A stretch of DNA of 64,000 nucleotides from Burkholderiaceae bacterium (GCA_024235995.1 JACKLI010000001.1:2294001-2358000), one strand, 5' to 3'. Shown: positions 45,169-55,051, numbered from the stretch's first letter. A program made the numbers and translations. The notes: generated by a model from the letters alone, not told the origin.

Positions 45169-47933
45169 ACGCCGTAGAAATCGAACAAGCCATCACCGAC
45201 CTCGCGGAGCAGCCGTTCGACCGTGCGGAGTTCCCCTATGCCTTTCTTGAGGCGTTCGGCAACAAAGCGACCACCATCAAGCGCCTGCGCGCGGGGGCGT
45301 CGAACAAGTCCGACCTCGGCGGTGTTCTCCAGACCAGCAATATCCACATCCTGACCTGCGACGTAGGGCGGGTGACACAGACGCTGGCCGCTCTCAAGGC
45401 CAGCCCGGCGACGGCCAAGGCCAAGGCGAAGTTCATCCTCGCCACCGACGGTGCGGACTTCGAGGCCGAAGACCTGGCCAGCGGTGAGACCGTCGCCTGT
45501 GCCTTCAAAGACTTTCCCGACCACTTCGGCTTCTTCCTGCCGCTGGCGGGCATCAGTACCGTCCGCCAGATCAGCGAAAACGCCTTCGACATTCGGGCCA
45601 CCAGCCGCCTGAACCGTCTGTACGTCGAACTGCTGAAAGACAACCCTGAATGGGGCACGGCGGAGCGCCGCCACGACATGAACAAGCTCATGGCGCGGCT
45701 GATTTTCTGTTTCTTCGCCGAGGACACCGACATTTTCATCGGGAAGGGGCGTTTCACCGAAACCGTTGCGCAGATGAGCGCCAAGGACTCGTCCAACACG
45801 CACGAGGTCATCGCCACGCTGTTCCGCGCCATGAACACCAAGCGCGAGGACCGGGCTGCCGCCAAGATTCCTCGATGGGCCGAAGATTTCCCCTACGTCA
45901 ACGGGGCTTTGTTCTCCGGCGGCGACGAGGTGCCGCGATTCAGCAAGATCGCCCGGTCCTACCTGCTGCACGTTGGTGGCCTGGACTGGACCAAGATCAA
46001 TCCTGACATCTTCGGCTCGATGATCCAGGCCGTGGCCGAAGACGAGGAGCGCGGCGAGCTGGGGATGCACTACACCAGCGTTCCCAACATTCTGAAGGTG
46101 CTCAATCCGCTGTTCCTCGACGACCTGCGGGCGAAGCTGGAGGAGGCGGGCGACAACGCCCGCGTGTTGCTCAACCTGCGCAAGCGCATTGCCAAGATCA
46201 GGGTATTCGACCCGGCCTGCGGCTCGGGCAATTTTCTGGTCATCGCTTATAAGGAAATGCGCGCCATCGAGGCCGAGATCAATCGGCGGCGCGGCGAGCC
46301 GGATCGCGCGTCGGAGATCCCGCTCACCAACTTTCGCGGGATTGAGCTGCGTGACTTCCCGGCGGAGATTGCCCGCCTTGCGCTGGTCATCGCCGAGTAT
46401 CAGTGCGACGTGCTGTACCGGGGGCAGAAGCTGGCCCTGGCCGAGTTTCTGCCCCTGCGTAACGAGAACTGGATCACCTGCGGCAACGCGCTGCGGCTCG
46501 ACTGGTTGAGCGTTTGCCCGCCCACCGGGACGGACGTGAAGGTGCTGGCGGATGATCTGTTTGAGACGCCGCTCGACCAAGCGGAGATTGACTTCGAGAA
46601 CGAAGGCGGCGAGACGTACATCTGCGGCAATCCGCCGTACCAAGGAAGCGTTGGTCAGACAGCGCAGCAGAAGGAAGACATGGCGCGAGTCCTCGCGCCC
46701 CTTCTAAAGACTTACAAGGATTTGGACTATGTAGCCGCGTTCGTTCTGAAAGCAGCTCAGTTCAACAATTTTACTGGGGCGGCAAGCGCATTCGTAACGA
46801 CTAACTCCATCACTCAAGGAGAGCAAGTTGCAATGCTTTGGCCGCTCGTATTTAAAGAGTGCAACACGATCAACTTTGCGCACACATCGTTCTTGTGGAG
46901 CAACCTCGCTAGTAACAAAGCTGCTGTCACGTGTGTGATTCTCGGCCTGACGACCAACCCTGGCTCTGAAAGGAAACTGTTCGGCGAAGGCACTGTTAGA
47001 TCATGCGCCAACATTAGTCCGTATCTTGTCGCTGCTGATACCGTGATTGTCACGAAGAGATCGAGTGCGCTTTCAGCCATCGGACATATGCAGTCGGGGA
47101 ATAAGCCGACTGATGGAGGTCATCTGACACCATCTACTGAAGAGAAGGATCAAATAATTGCAGCGAGTCCAGATGCCAGACGCTTCCTAAAGCGCTACGT
47201 TGGATCGCGCGAATTGATAAACGGTGGAGCTCGCTGGTGCATATGGATCGAGGATGACGATCTTGAAGAGGTAAATCGCATCGATATTCTTCGTGACCGC
47301 CTCGAAAAGGTTCGCGAAATGCGCTTGAGTAGTAACGGAGCTCAAGCCAACGAGAACGCTGCCACGCCGCATCGCTTCGTTTTCGCCCCTCATAGTCGCC
47401 ACGCTGCAATCGCAGTTCCGAATGTGTCGTCGGAACGAAGGTTGTTTCTTCCGTGCGAGATAACTGGATATGACACCGTTGTCTCCAATCTCGCGTCGGT
47501 GATTTACGATGCGCCGCTTTGGAACTTGGCACTGATTGCATCACGCCTGCATCTCGTTTGGATCGCCACCGTTTGTGGCAGGCTGAAGACCGATATTCGC
47601 TACTCCAATACCCTCGGCTGGAACACCTTCCCCGTGCCCACGCTCACCGACAAGAACAAGGTCGATCTCACGCGCTGCGCTGAGGATATCTTGCTGGCGC
47701 GGGAGCATCACTTCCCCGCGACCATCGCGGACCTGTACGACCCCGAGAACATGCCCGCTGACCTGCGTGCCGCACATGATCGCAACGACGAAGTGCTGGA
47801 GCGCATCTACATCGGTCGGCGCTTCAAGAACGACACTGAGCGGCTGGAAAAGCTGTTTGACCTTTATACCAAGATGACCGCTTCGGCTGCACCGGCCAAG
47901 GGCAAGAAACGCAAGGCGGGAGCCAACGCATGA
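45165..47933 (+). CDS. MmeI/YeeA-like class I DNA methyltransferase
   Basis: A 922-residue adenine-type DNA methyltransferase. The helical LMARLIFCFFAEDTDIF segment near residue 175, SAM-binding motif I FDPACGSGNF near 347-356, catalytic motif IV NPPYQGS near 488-494 and a C-terminal target-recognition region ending YSNTLGWNTFPVP near 812 follow the MmeI layout. MmeI carries a PD-ExK nuclease at its N-terminus; I see no such motif here, so this looks like methylation only. Between about 46640 and 47590 the GC content is clearly lower than on both sides, which suggests exchange of the target-recognition part. It ends in ATGA overlap with the helicase gene. Confidence 0.88.
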   Translation: MNAVEIEQAITDLAEQPFDRAEFPYAFLEAFGNKATTIKRLRAGASNKSDLGGVLQTSNIHILTCDVGRVTQTLAALKASPATAKAKAKFILATDGADFEAEDLASGETVACAFKDFPDHFGFFLPLAGISTVRQISENAFDIRATSRLNRLYVELLKDNPEWGTAERRHDMNKLMARLIFCFFAEDTDIFIGKGRFTETVAQMSAKDSSNTHEVIATLFRAMNTKREDRAAAKIPRWAEDFPYVNGALFSGGDEVPRFSKIARSYLLHVGGLDWTKINPDIFGSMIQAVAEDEERGELGMHYTSVPNILKVLNPLFLDDLRAKLEEAGDNARVLLNLRKRIAKIRVFDPACGSGNFLVIAYKEMRAIEAEINRRRGEPDRASEIPLTNFRGIELRDFPAEIARLALVIAEYQCDVLYRGQKLALAEFLPLRNENWITCGNALRLDWLSVCPPTGTDVKVLADDLFETPLDQAEIDFENEGGETYICGNPPYQGSVGQTAQQKEDMARVLAPLLKTYKDLDYVAAFVLKAAQFNNFTGAASAFVTTNSITQGEQVAMLWPLVFKECNTINFAHTSFLWSNLASNKAAVTCVILGLTTNPGSERKLFGEGTVRSCANISPYLVAADTVIVTKRSSALSAIGHMQSGNKPTDGGHLTPSTEEKDQIIAASPDARRFLKRYVGSRELINGGARWCIWIEDDDLEEVNRIDILRDRLEKVREMRLSSNGAQANENAATPHRFVFAPHSRHAAIAVPNVSSERRLFLPCEITGYDTVVSNLASVIYDAPLWNLALIASRLHLVWIATVCGRLKTDIRYSNTLGWNTFPVPTLTDKNKVDLTRCAEDILLAREHHFPATIADLYDPENMPADLRAAHDRNDEVLERIYIGRRFKNDTERLEKLFDLYTKMTASAAPAKGKKRKAGANA

Positions 47934-49984
47934 GCGACAAGATCAAGTCCGTACCGTCCGTTTCCGTCACCTACGCCCGAAACGGCGCATCGACCAAGGC
48001 CAATGCTCTTGGGATGCGGCCCATGCAGGAGCGGGCCTACGAGAAGCGGGGCGAGCAATACCTGCTTATCAAGTCGCCGCCCGCATCGGGCAAGAGCCGT
48101 GCGCTGATGTTCGTGGCACTCGACAAGCTCAAGAACCAAGGCTTGAAGCAGGCCATCATCGTTGTGCCGGAGAGGTCCATCGGTGCCAGCTTCAACGACG
48201 AACCGCTGTCGAAGTACGGCTTCTGGGCGGACTGGCAGGTCGAACCCAAGTGGAACCTGTGCAATGCGCCAGGCAACGACAACGGCGGCAAGGTCAAGTC
48301 GCTGGGCGCATTCCTCGAAGGCGAGGACAAGGTGCTGGTCTGCACCCATGCGACCTTCCGCTTCGCTGTCGATGCCTACGGCGTCGAGGCGTTCGACGAC
48401 CGATTGATCGCGGTCGATGAGTTCCACCACGTTTCGGCCAATCCGGACAACAAGCTCGGCTTGCACCTGGGGCAGTTCTTCGCGCGGGGCAAGACGCACA
48501 TCGTCGCCATGACCGGCTCCTACTTCCGTGGCGACGCCGAGGCCGTGCTCGCGCCGCAGGATGAGTCGAAGTTCGATACCGTCACCTACACCTACTACGA
48601 GCAGCTCAACGGCTACGAGTACCTCAAGCAACTCGACATCGGCTACTTCTTCTACAGCGGGCCTTACGTCGACGACATCCTCAATGTCCTCGATCCCGCC
48701 GAGAAGACCATCATCCACATCCCGAATGTCAATTCGCGCGAGAGCACGAAGGACAAGATGCGGGAAGTGGAGCACATCATCGAGGCGCTGGGTGAATGGC
48801 AAGGCATCGACCCTGCGACCGGCTTCCAACGTGTCAAGCGCCCCGATGGCCGCGTGCTGCGGATCGCCGATCTCGTCGATGACGATGCCGCCAAGCGCGA
48901 CCGCGTGTCCGCCGCGCTCAAAGACCCGGCGCAGAAGAACAGCCGCGACCATGTGGACATCATCATCGCGCTGGGCATGGCGAAGGAAGGCTTCGATTGG
49001 ATTTGGTGCGAACATGCACTGACCGTGGGCTACCGCGCCAGCCTGACCGAGATCGTGCAGATCATCGGCCGAGCTACCCGCGACGCGCCCGGCAAGACCC
49101 GCGCGAGGTTCACCAACCTGATCGCCGAGCCGGACGCAGCCGAGGAAGCTGTCACCGAGGCCGTTAACGATACGTTAAAGGCCATCGCGGCGAGCCTGCT
49201 GATGGAGCAGGTTCTTGCTCCGCGCTTCGAGTTCAAGCCCAAGAACCCCGACAGTGGCCCGGTGCCGGGTTTTAACTACGGCGAGGGTGGCTACGACCCG
49301 GATCGCTGCAACATCGGCGTCAATGAGCAGACAGGGGCGTACCAAATCGAGATCAAGGGCATCGCCGAGCCCAAGAGCAAGGAGGCGGCGCGAATCTGTC
49401 AGGAAGACCTGAACGAAGTCATCGCGGCCTTCGTGCAGGACAAGCCCACCATTGAGCGCGGCCTGTTCGATGAGGAGTTGGTGCCCGAGGAGCTGACGCA
49501 GGTTCGCATGGGCAAGATCATCAAGGACAAGTATCCCGAGCTTGACGCCGAAGATCAGGAGGCCGTGCGCCAGCATGCCATCGCCGCCCTCAACCTGACG
49601 CAACAGGCCAAGCGGCTTGTCACCGAAGGCGAGAGCGACGGGTCGCCCAACACCGCCCTGATCGACGGCGTGCGCCGCTTCGCGATGGACGTGCGCGAGC
49701 TGGACATTGACCTCATCGACCGCATCAACCCCTTTGGCGAAGCCTACGCCATCCTCGCCAAGACCATGAGCGAGGACAGCTTGAAGCAGGTCGCGGCGGC
49801 CATCTCGGCGAAGCGCACGAGTCTGACGCCGGACGAGGCGAAGGAGATGGCTGTTCGCGCCGTTCAGTTCAAGAAGGAGCGCGGACGCATTCCTGCACTC
49901 GATTCCCAGGATGCCTGGGAGCGACGCATGGCCGAAGGCGCGGCCGCCTTTATGCGATTCAAGGCGGAGGGGCGCTATGAGTAA
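47930..49984 (+). CDS. SF2 DEAD/DEAH-type helicase of the defence-like operon
   Basis: The protein has 684 residues. Walker A is SPPASGKSR near residues 48-56, motif II appears as AVDEFHHV near 160-167 (DEFH), motif III as AMTGSYFRG and motif VI as QIIGRATRDAPGK near 377-389. The C-terminal 270 residues are helical and of unknown type. It most resembles the restriction-type SF2 translocases. It overlaps the methyltransferase by 4 bp and the GIY-YIG gene by 8 bp, which argues for one complex or one regulated unit. Confidence 0.85.
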   Translation: MSDKIKSVPSVSVTYARNGASTKANALGMRPMQERAYEKRGEQYLLIKSPPASGKSRALMFVALDKLKNQGLKQAIIVVPERSIGASFNDEPLSKYGFWADWQVEPKWNLCNAPGNDNGGKVKSLGAFLEGEDKVLVCTHATFRFAVDAYGVEAFDDRLIAVDEFHHVSANPDNKLGLHLGQFFARGKTHIVAMTGSYFRGDAEAVLAPQDESKFDTVTYTYYEQLNGYEYLKQLDIGYFFYSGPYVDDILNVLDPAEKTIIHIPNVNSRESTKDKMREVEHIIEALGEWQGIDPATGFQRVKRPDGRVLRIADLVDDDAAKRDRVSAALKDPAQKNSRDHVDIIIALGMAKEGFDWIWCEHALTVGYRASLTEIVQIIGRATRDAPGKTRARFTNLIAEPDAAEEAVTEAVNDTLKAIAASLLMEQVLAPRFEFKPKNPDSGPVPGFNYGEGGYDPDRCNIGVNEQTGAYQIEIKGIAEPKSKEAARICQEDLNEVIAAFVQDKPTIERGLFDEELVPEELTQVRMGKIIKDKYPELDAEDQEAVRQHAIAALNLTQQAKRLVTEGESDGSPNTALIDGVRRFAMDVRELDIDLIDRINPFGEAYAILAKTMSEDSLKQVAAAISAKRTSLTPDEAKEMAVRAVQFKKERGRIPALDSQDAWERRMAEGAAAFMRFKAEGRYE

Positions 49985-51188
49985 CTCCGATCTTGACGAA
50001 CTCGCTGCGGAGCTTGCCGAGTTCGCACCGCCCGAGGCGAAGGCCGGACGGCCGGCCAGTGAGGAGCGCGTCATCGCGGGCTTCGAGGAAATCCAACGCT
50101 TCACCGAGAAGCACGGGCGTGCGCCGCAGCATGGTGAGGATCGCGATATTTTCGAGCGCCTCTATGCCGTGCGCCTGGACCGCTTGCGTGCGCTCCCGGA
50201 CTGCCGCGCCCTGCTGGAGCCGCTGGACCATCAGGGCTTGCTTGCCGGGGCGCCTACCGTTGCCGCTTCGGCAGATGAAGCCATCGACATCGACGACCTG
50301 GCCGCCGAGCTGGCGGGCGTAGCCGACGCAGACGACATCACGGTCCTACGCCATGTCCGCACCAGCGCCGACAAGCGCGCCGCCGAGGAGATCGCGGATC
50401 GCAAGCCTTGCGAAGACTTCGAGGCGTTCAAGCCACTGTTCGAGCGCGTAGCGACGGAAGTCAAGACCGGATTGCGCCAGTCCCAGCCCATAGAGGCGGG
50501 CCGCCGCGCGATTGAGGCCGGGGACTTTTTCGTTCTCGATGGAATCACGCTCTACGTCGCAGACGTCGGCGAACCGCTGAGAACCACCGCCGGGGAAGTG
50601 GACCGCCGCCTGCGCCTCATCTTCTCCAACGGCACCGAAAGCAATCTGCTGTTGCGCTCGCTCCAGCGCGCTTTCTACAACGACCCCGCCGCGCGGCGGC
50701 TGGCCTCGCCCGAGAGCGGACAACTCTCCTTCGGCGGCGAGCTTGAGGCCGATGATGTCGAAAGCGGCACGATCTACGTCCTGCGCTCCCTCTCCGATCA
50801 TCCCTATGTCGCGCAGCACCGCGACATCATCCACAAGATGGGCGTGACCGGGGGCAGGGTGGAGACGCGCATTGCCAACGCCGAACACGACTCCACCTAC
50901 CTGCTGGCGAAGGTCGAAGTGGTAGCGACCTACAAGCTCGCGGGCGTCAACCGCACCCGGATGGAGAACCTGTTCCACAGACTGTTCGCGCCCGCGCGGT
51001 TGAACATCACGATCAACGACCGCTTCGGTCATCCTGTGCAGCCTGAGGAATGGTTCCTAGTGCCACTTCATGTGATCGACGAGGCGGTTCAGCGCATTCG
51101 AGATGGATCGATCACCGAGTTTATCTATGACCCGCAGACCGCTCGACTGGTGGGCTACGCGCGGACTAACTATAAGGATGAACCATGA
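49977..51188 (+). CDS. GIY-YIG nuclease-family protein (T5orf172/Bacteriophage-type)
   Basis: ATG 49977 gives 403 residues. The N-terminal ~100 residues are charged and helical. Residues ~258-345 form a GIY-YIG-type nuclease domain of the T5orf172 kind: GTIYVLRSLSDHP at the position of the GIY strand, HKMGVTGGRVETRIA with the conserved Arg, and a later Glu-Asn in MENLFHRLFA. It may be the cleavage component of the system. An ATGA overlap joins it to the next gene. Confidence 0.8.
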   Translation: MSNSDLDELAAELAEFAPPEAKAGRPASEERVIAGFEEIQRFTEKHGRAPQHGEDRDIFERLYAVRLDRLRALPDCRALLEPLDHQGLLAGAPTVAASADEAIDIDDLAAELAGVADADDITVLRHVRTSADKRAAEEIADRKPCEDFEAFKPLFERVATEVKTGLRQSQPIEAGRRAIEAGDFFVLDGITLYVADVGEPLRTTAGEVDRRLRLIFSNGTESNLLLRSLQRAFYNDPAARRLASPESGQLSFGGELEADDVESGTIYVLRSLSDHPYVAQHRDIIHKMGVTGGRVETRIANAEHDSTYLLAKVEVVATYKLAGVNRTRMENLFHRLFAPARLNITINDRFGHPVQPEEWFLVPLHVIDEAVQRIRDGSITEFIYDPQTARLVGYARTNYKDEP

Positions 51189-53854
51189 TGGAAAGTCTGC
51201 GACCGAAGCAGTCAGAGGCTCGATCCATGGTCTTTGCAGAAGGGGCGCAGTGGGTCCGTGCTGACTTTCATCTGCATACCCGAGCGGACCGAGAATTCAA
51301 GTTCACGGGCGATGACAACTTCTACAACAGCAACTATGTGGATGCGTTGGAGAAAGCGGACATCCGATTGGGCGTCATTACCAACCACAACAAGTTCGAC
51401 TTCGAAGAATTCAAAGCACTGCGCAAGACGGCCCAGAAGAAGGGTATTGCGCTGCTGCCAGGCGTTGAGTTGTCGGTCAATGACGGGGCTAATGGCATCC
51501 ACACGCTTGTTGTGTTCTCCGACGAATGGATCGATGAACACAATTACATCAACCCCTTTCTGACCAGCGCATTCGAAGGTAAAACGCCCGCGCAGTACGA
51601 GCAGGAGAACGGGCGCACTTCATGGTCGCTTCTGGAGACCATCAAGAAGCTGGAAGGCTATCACCGGGACTTCTTCCTTGTCTTCGCCCATGTCGAAGCC
51701 CCGAGTGGCCTGTGGGCGGAGCTGGATGGCGGCCGGCTTACTGAGTTGGGGCAAAACGAGTTCTTCCGACGCAGAACGCTGGCTTTTCAGAAGGTACGCA
51801 CGCACGACGGCGCAGGCAAAGACAAACCCTGCCGCACCAAGATTCAAAGCTGGCTACAGAGCTGGTACCCCGCCGAACTGGAAGGCAGCGACCCTAAGAG
51901 TGTCGATGAAATCGGTCGAGGCAAAGCCAGCTACCTGAAGCTGGGCGAACTGTCCTTCGAGGCGGTCAAGTTTGCCTTGAGCGATCCCGCTGGGCGGGTA
52001 GCCATGGAGCCGCCCAAACATCAAGCGTCGCACATCCGCAGCATCCGCTTCGACGGCGGCATCCTCGATGGGCAAGTGCTGCATTTCTCTTCCGAACTCA
52101 ACACGTTGATCGGCATCCGGGGCAGCGGCAAATCGTCCATCCTGGAGGCAGTACGCTACGCCCTCGACATTCCACGCGGCGAGAAGGCGCAGGACACCAA
52201 GTACAAGGATGAGTTGATCCGCCATACCCTTGGCAGCGGCGGCAAGGTGACGCTGACAGCATGTGACGTGTACGGACAGGAGTTCACCATCTCCCGCATC
52301 TTCCGCGAAGCCCCGAATGTCTATTTGGGCGGCAAGTTGCAACCCGGCGTGTCGATCCGGGAAACCGTACTGCGCCGTCCGATCTACTTCGGCCAGAAGG
52401 ACCTTTCCAGCACCGGCGAAGGCTTCGAGACCGATCTGGTGGAAAAGCTGGTTGGCGAGAAGCTGCGTGTGCTGCGTGACGAAATAGAGGTTCAACGCCA
52501 GCGCGTGCGTGACGCTGCTCAGCGCTGGCTCAAGCTCAGCAACACGGCCGAACTCAAGCGCGACTTCGAGACCCAACTAAATGATGCCAACTTCCGTCTG
52601 ACCAAGTTCGCGGAGCACGGTGTCGCCGATAAGCTCCAAAAGCGACTTGGCTTCCAGCAGGACGCCACAGCGCTCGCGCGCATGATGGAGCGGGCAGACA
52701 GCTTCATCCTCGCTCTAGGAAGTCTGATTGCCGAGCATGAGGACGAGCTGCGGAACGCAACGAGCTACGTTTCCAAGCAGAACCCGGATTTCTTCACGGC
52801 CTACTACGCTGAGTTCTCCAGCCTCGTTGCCAAGGTCGATCAGCTCAAGCAGATCGAGCGAGAAGCGAACGTCATTGCAGCTCGCCTCAAGACCAAACAG
52901 GGCGAATTTGAAGGCGCAAGCAGGAGCCTTCAGGAGGAGTTCGCACAAGTCGAGCGCCAACTGGCTCAGGAGCTCAAGCAAACCGGCATGACTGCCATCC
53001 AGCCGGACGACTTCCTGGCCCAGCAGCAGCGCAAAACCAAGGCGGAGCAAATGCTGGAGGCGCTGGCCAAGCAGGAATCACAGCAGACCAGCATCCGCGA
53101 CGCGCTGTTTGCCGAGATCGACAAACTCAATGAACTATGGCTGCGCGAGTTCAATACCATCAAGGTAGAGCTGGACCGCGTGAACGCTGGCCACACCGCC
53201 CTGCAGATCGAAGCGGACTTCAAGGGCGACAAGGAAGCCGCCATCAGCTTCATGCAGCAGCTCTTCAAGGGCAGCAACATTCGCGAAACCACGCTGCGCG
53301 CAGTGATGGAGGACTATGCCGATTTTGGCGGCCTCCTACGTGCCTTGCCGGGAGCCTTGGCGAAGGCCGGCAGCACCCCCGAGGTCTTCGAAAAGACCTT
53401 CATGCAGAACCTGACCGATTTCGTCACCTGGCAGGTGCCCAACCGCTTCGTCATCCGCTATCGCGGCAAAGAGTTGAAGCACCACTCTCTCGGGCAGCGC
53501 GCTTCGGCGCTGTTGCTGTACGTGCTCAGTCAACGCCAGAACGACGTGATCATCATCGACCAACCGGAAGACGATCTGGACAACCAGACCATTTACGACG
53601 ATGTGATCAAGCTGCTACGGGAAATGAAGCCTCACGCCCAATTCATCTTCGCCACCCACAACGCCAACTTCCCGGTGCTGGGTGACGCGGAACAGGTGCA
53701 CGCCTGCCAATACCAGGACGAGAAGGTCGCCACGCGAAGCGGCAGCATCGACGCCCGCCCGGTGCAGGACGCCATCATCAACATCATGGAAGGAGGCCAG
53801 GAAGCCTTCAACCGTCGCAAAGAGGTCTACAACCTATGGAAACCACAGAGCTGA
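51185..53854 (+). CDS. TrlF-like protein: PHP phosphoesterase domain fused to SMC-like ATPase
   Basis: The 889-residue protein begins with a PHP domain: HxH in DFHLHTRAD, then ITNHNKF, PGVELSV and FAHVEAP supply metal ligands. An ABC/SMC-like ATPase follows with Walker A IGIRGSGKSSIL near residues 309-320, a long coiled-coil middle (~410-640), the signature-like SLGQRASALLLYVL and Walker B VIIIDQPEDDLDN near 786-798, ending in a His switch (FATHNANF). Similar PHP-ATPases are reported as single-gene phage defence (Ppl type). It overlaps the last gene by 19 bp. Confidence 0.85.
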   Translation: MMESLRPKQSEARSMVFAEGAQWVRADFHLHTRADREFKFTGDDNFYNSNYVDALEKADIRLGVITNHNKFDFEEFKALRKTAQKKGIALLPGVELSVNDGANGIHTLVVFSDEWIDEHNYINPFLTSAFEGKTPAQYEQENGRTSWSLLETIKKLEGYHRDFFLVFAHVEAPSGLWAELDGGRLTELGQNEFFRRRTLAFQKVRTHDGAGKDKPCRTKIQSWLQSWYPAELEGSDPKSVDEIGRGKASYLKLGELSFEAVKFALSDPAGRVAMEPPKHQASHIRSIRFDGGILDGQVLHFSSELNTLIGIRGSGKSSILEAVRYALDIPRGEKAQDTKYKDELIRHTLGSGGKVTLTACDVYGQEFTISRIFREAPNVYLGGKLQPGVSIRETVLRRPIYFGQKDLSSTGEGFETDLVEKLVGEKLRVLRDEIEVQRQRVRDAAQRWLKLSNTAELKRDFETQLNDANFRLTKFAEHGVADKLQKRLGFQQDATALARMMERADSFILALGSLIAEHEDELRNATSYVSKQNPDFFTAYYAEFSSLVAKVDQLKQIEREANVIAARLKTKQGEFEGASRSLQEEFAQVERQLAQELKQTGMTAIQPDDFLAQQQRKTKAEQMLEALAKQESQQTSIRDALFAEIDKLNELWLREFNTIKVELDRVNAGHTALQIEADFKGDKEAAISFMQQLFKGSNIRETTLRAVMEDYADFGGLLRALPGALAKAGSTPEVFEKTFMQNLTDFVTWQVPNRFVIRYRGKELKHHSLGQRASALLLYVLSQRQNDVIIIDQPEDDLDNQTIYDDVIKLLREMKPHAQFIFATHNANFPVLGDAEQVHACQYQDEKVATRSGSIDARPVQDAIINIMEGGQEAFNRRKEVYNLWKPQS

Positions 53855-55011
53855 TCGACCTGCTCAGCCGGGGCGAGGACAGTCGGCAGCAGTTCAAGAC
53901 GGACATCAACAATGCCGACGCCTTGGCAGCAGAGATCGTTGCCTTCAGCAACACCGCTGGTGGTCGCATCTTCATTGGGGTGAACGACGACGGTTCGGTG
54001 CGCGGTCTATCCGGCGCCGACGTTGCTCGTCTCAACATGCTCATCGCCAACGTGGCCTCGCAGGTCGTGCGTCCCGCCGTGAACCCGCTCACGGAAAACG
54101 TGCCTCACCCGGCAGGCACGGTGCTGGTGCTCTCTATCGCTGAGGGCGTCAACAAGCCCTACATGGACAAGAACGGCGCGATTTGGGTGAAGAACGGCTC
54201 GGACAAGCGCCGCGCCACCTCGCGCGAGGAATTGCAGCGCCTGTTCCAGCAGGCGGGTTTGGTGCACGCCGACGAAACGCCCGTAGCGGGCTTGAGCGCG
54301 GGCGATGTGGACATGCCCTATTTCGAAACCTTCTTCGAGCAGCAATTCGGTGAGCCGCTCGCCCAGCATAACCAGCCGCTGCCGCAGTTGCTGACCAACA
54401 TGAACCTGATGAACCAGGGGCAGCTCAACGTGGCGGGCGGTCTGCTGTTCGCCAAATCACCGCACTACGCGCTACCCGCCTTCGTCGTCAAGGCCGTCGC
54501 CTTTGTCGGCACCCAGATTGAGGACGAACGCTACATCGACAGCCGCGACATCGTCGGCAAGCTGGCCGACGTGTTCCAGCAGACGTTGGGCTTTATCGTC
54601 GCTAACACCCGCGCCGCGCAGGGCGAGCAGGGCTTCAACTCCCAGGGGCAGCCTGAGATTCCCCGCATCGTCTGGGAAGAACTGGTCGCCAACGCCCTCA
54701 TTCACCGCGACTACTTCGTCAGCGCGCCGATCCGCGTACTGGTCTTCGCGGATCGTGTCGAGATCATCAGCCCTGGCCACCTGCCCAACAACCTGACTAT
54801 CGAGAACATCAAGGCCGGCAACTCCAATATGCGCAACCCCATCCTGGCGTCCTTTGCCGCCAAGCTCCTGCCTTATCGCGGATTGGGTAGCGGCCTGCTG
54901 CGCTCACTGAGGGCATGGCCGCAGATCGAACTCATCGATGATCGGTCCGCCAATCTGTTCAAGGCTATCGTGGCGCGTCCCAGCTTGCTGGAGCCGGCCG
55001 GAAGTTCTTGA
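53836..55011 (+). CDS. AlbA_2/Schlafen-type domain plus C-terminal ATP-binding domain protein
   Basis: The protein has 391 residues. Residues ~10-125 form an AlbA_2 domain (EDSRQQFKTDINNADALAAE, FSNTAGGRIFIGVNDDG), which occurs in nucleic-acid binding or Schlafen-like proteins. Residues ~255-385 form a HATPase_c_4-type domain (WEELVANALIHRDYF, VEIISPGHLP, YRGLGSGLLR). Proteins of this build are often transcription regulators or defence effectors. It is the last gene of the operon; the transposon inverted repeat begins 2 bp after its stop, so the original 3' end cannot be confirmed. Confidence 0.83.
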   Translation: METTELIDLLSRGEDSRQQFKTDINNADALAAEIVAFSNTAGGRIFIGVNDDGSVRGLSGADVARLNMLIANVASQVVRPAVNPLTENVPHPAGTVLVLSIAEGVNKPYMDKNGAIWVKNGSDKRRATSREELQRLFQQAGLVHADETPVAGLSAGDVDMPYFETFFEQQFGEPLAQHNQPLPQLLTNMNLMNQGQLNVAGGLLFAKSPHYALPAFVVKAVAFVGTQIEDERYIDSRDIVGKLADVFQQTLGFIVANTRAAQGEQGFNSQGQPEIPRIVWEELVANALIHRDYFVSAPIRVLVFADRVEIISPGHLPNNLTIENIKAGNSNMRNPILASFAAKLLPYRGLGSGLLRSLRAWPQIELIDDRSANLFKAIVARPSLLEPAGSS

Positions 55012-55013
55012 CT

Positions 55014-55051
55014 GGGGTCGTCTCAGAAAACGGAAAATAAAGCACGCTAAG
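55014..55051 (+). repeat. Left terminal inverted repeat of the mer cassette
   Basis: Begins GGGGTCGTCTCAGAAAACGG and ends AAGCACGCTAAG. It differs from the right copy at one base. Confidence 0.9.
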
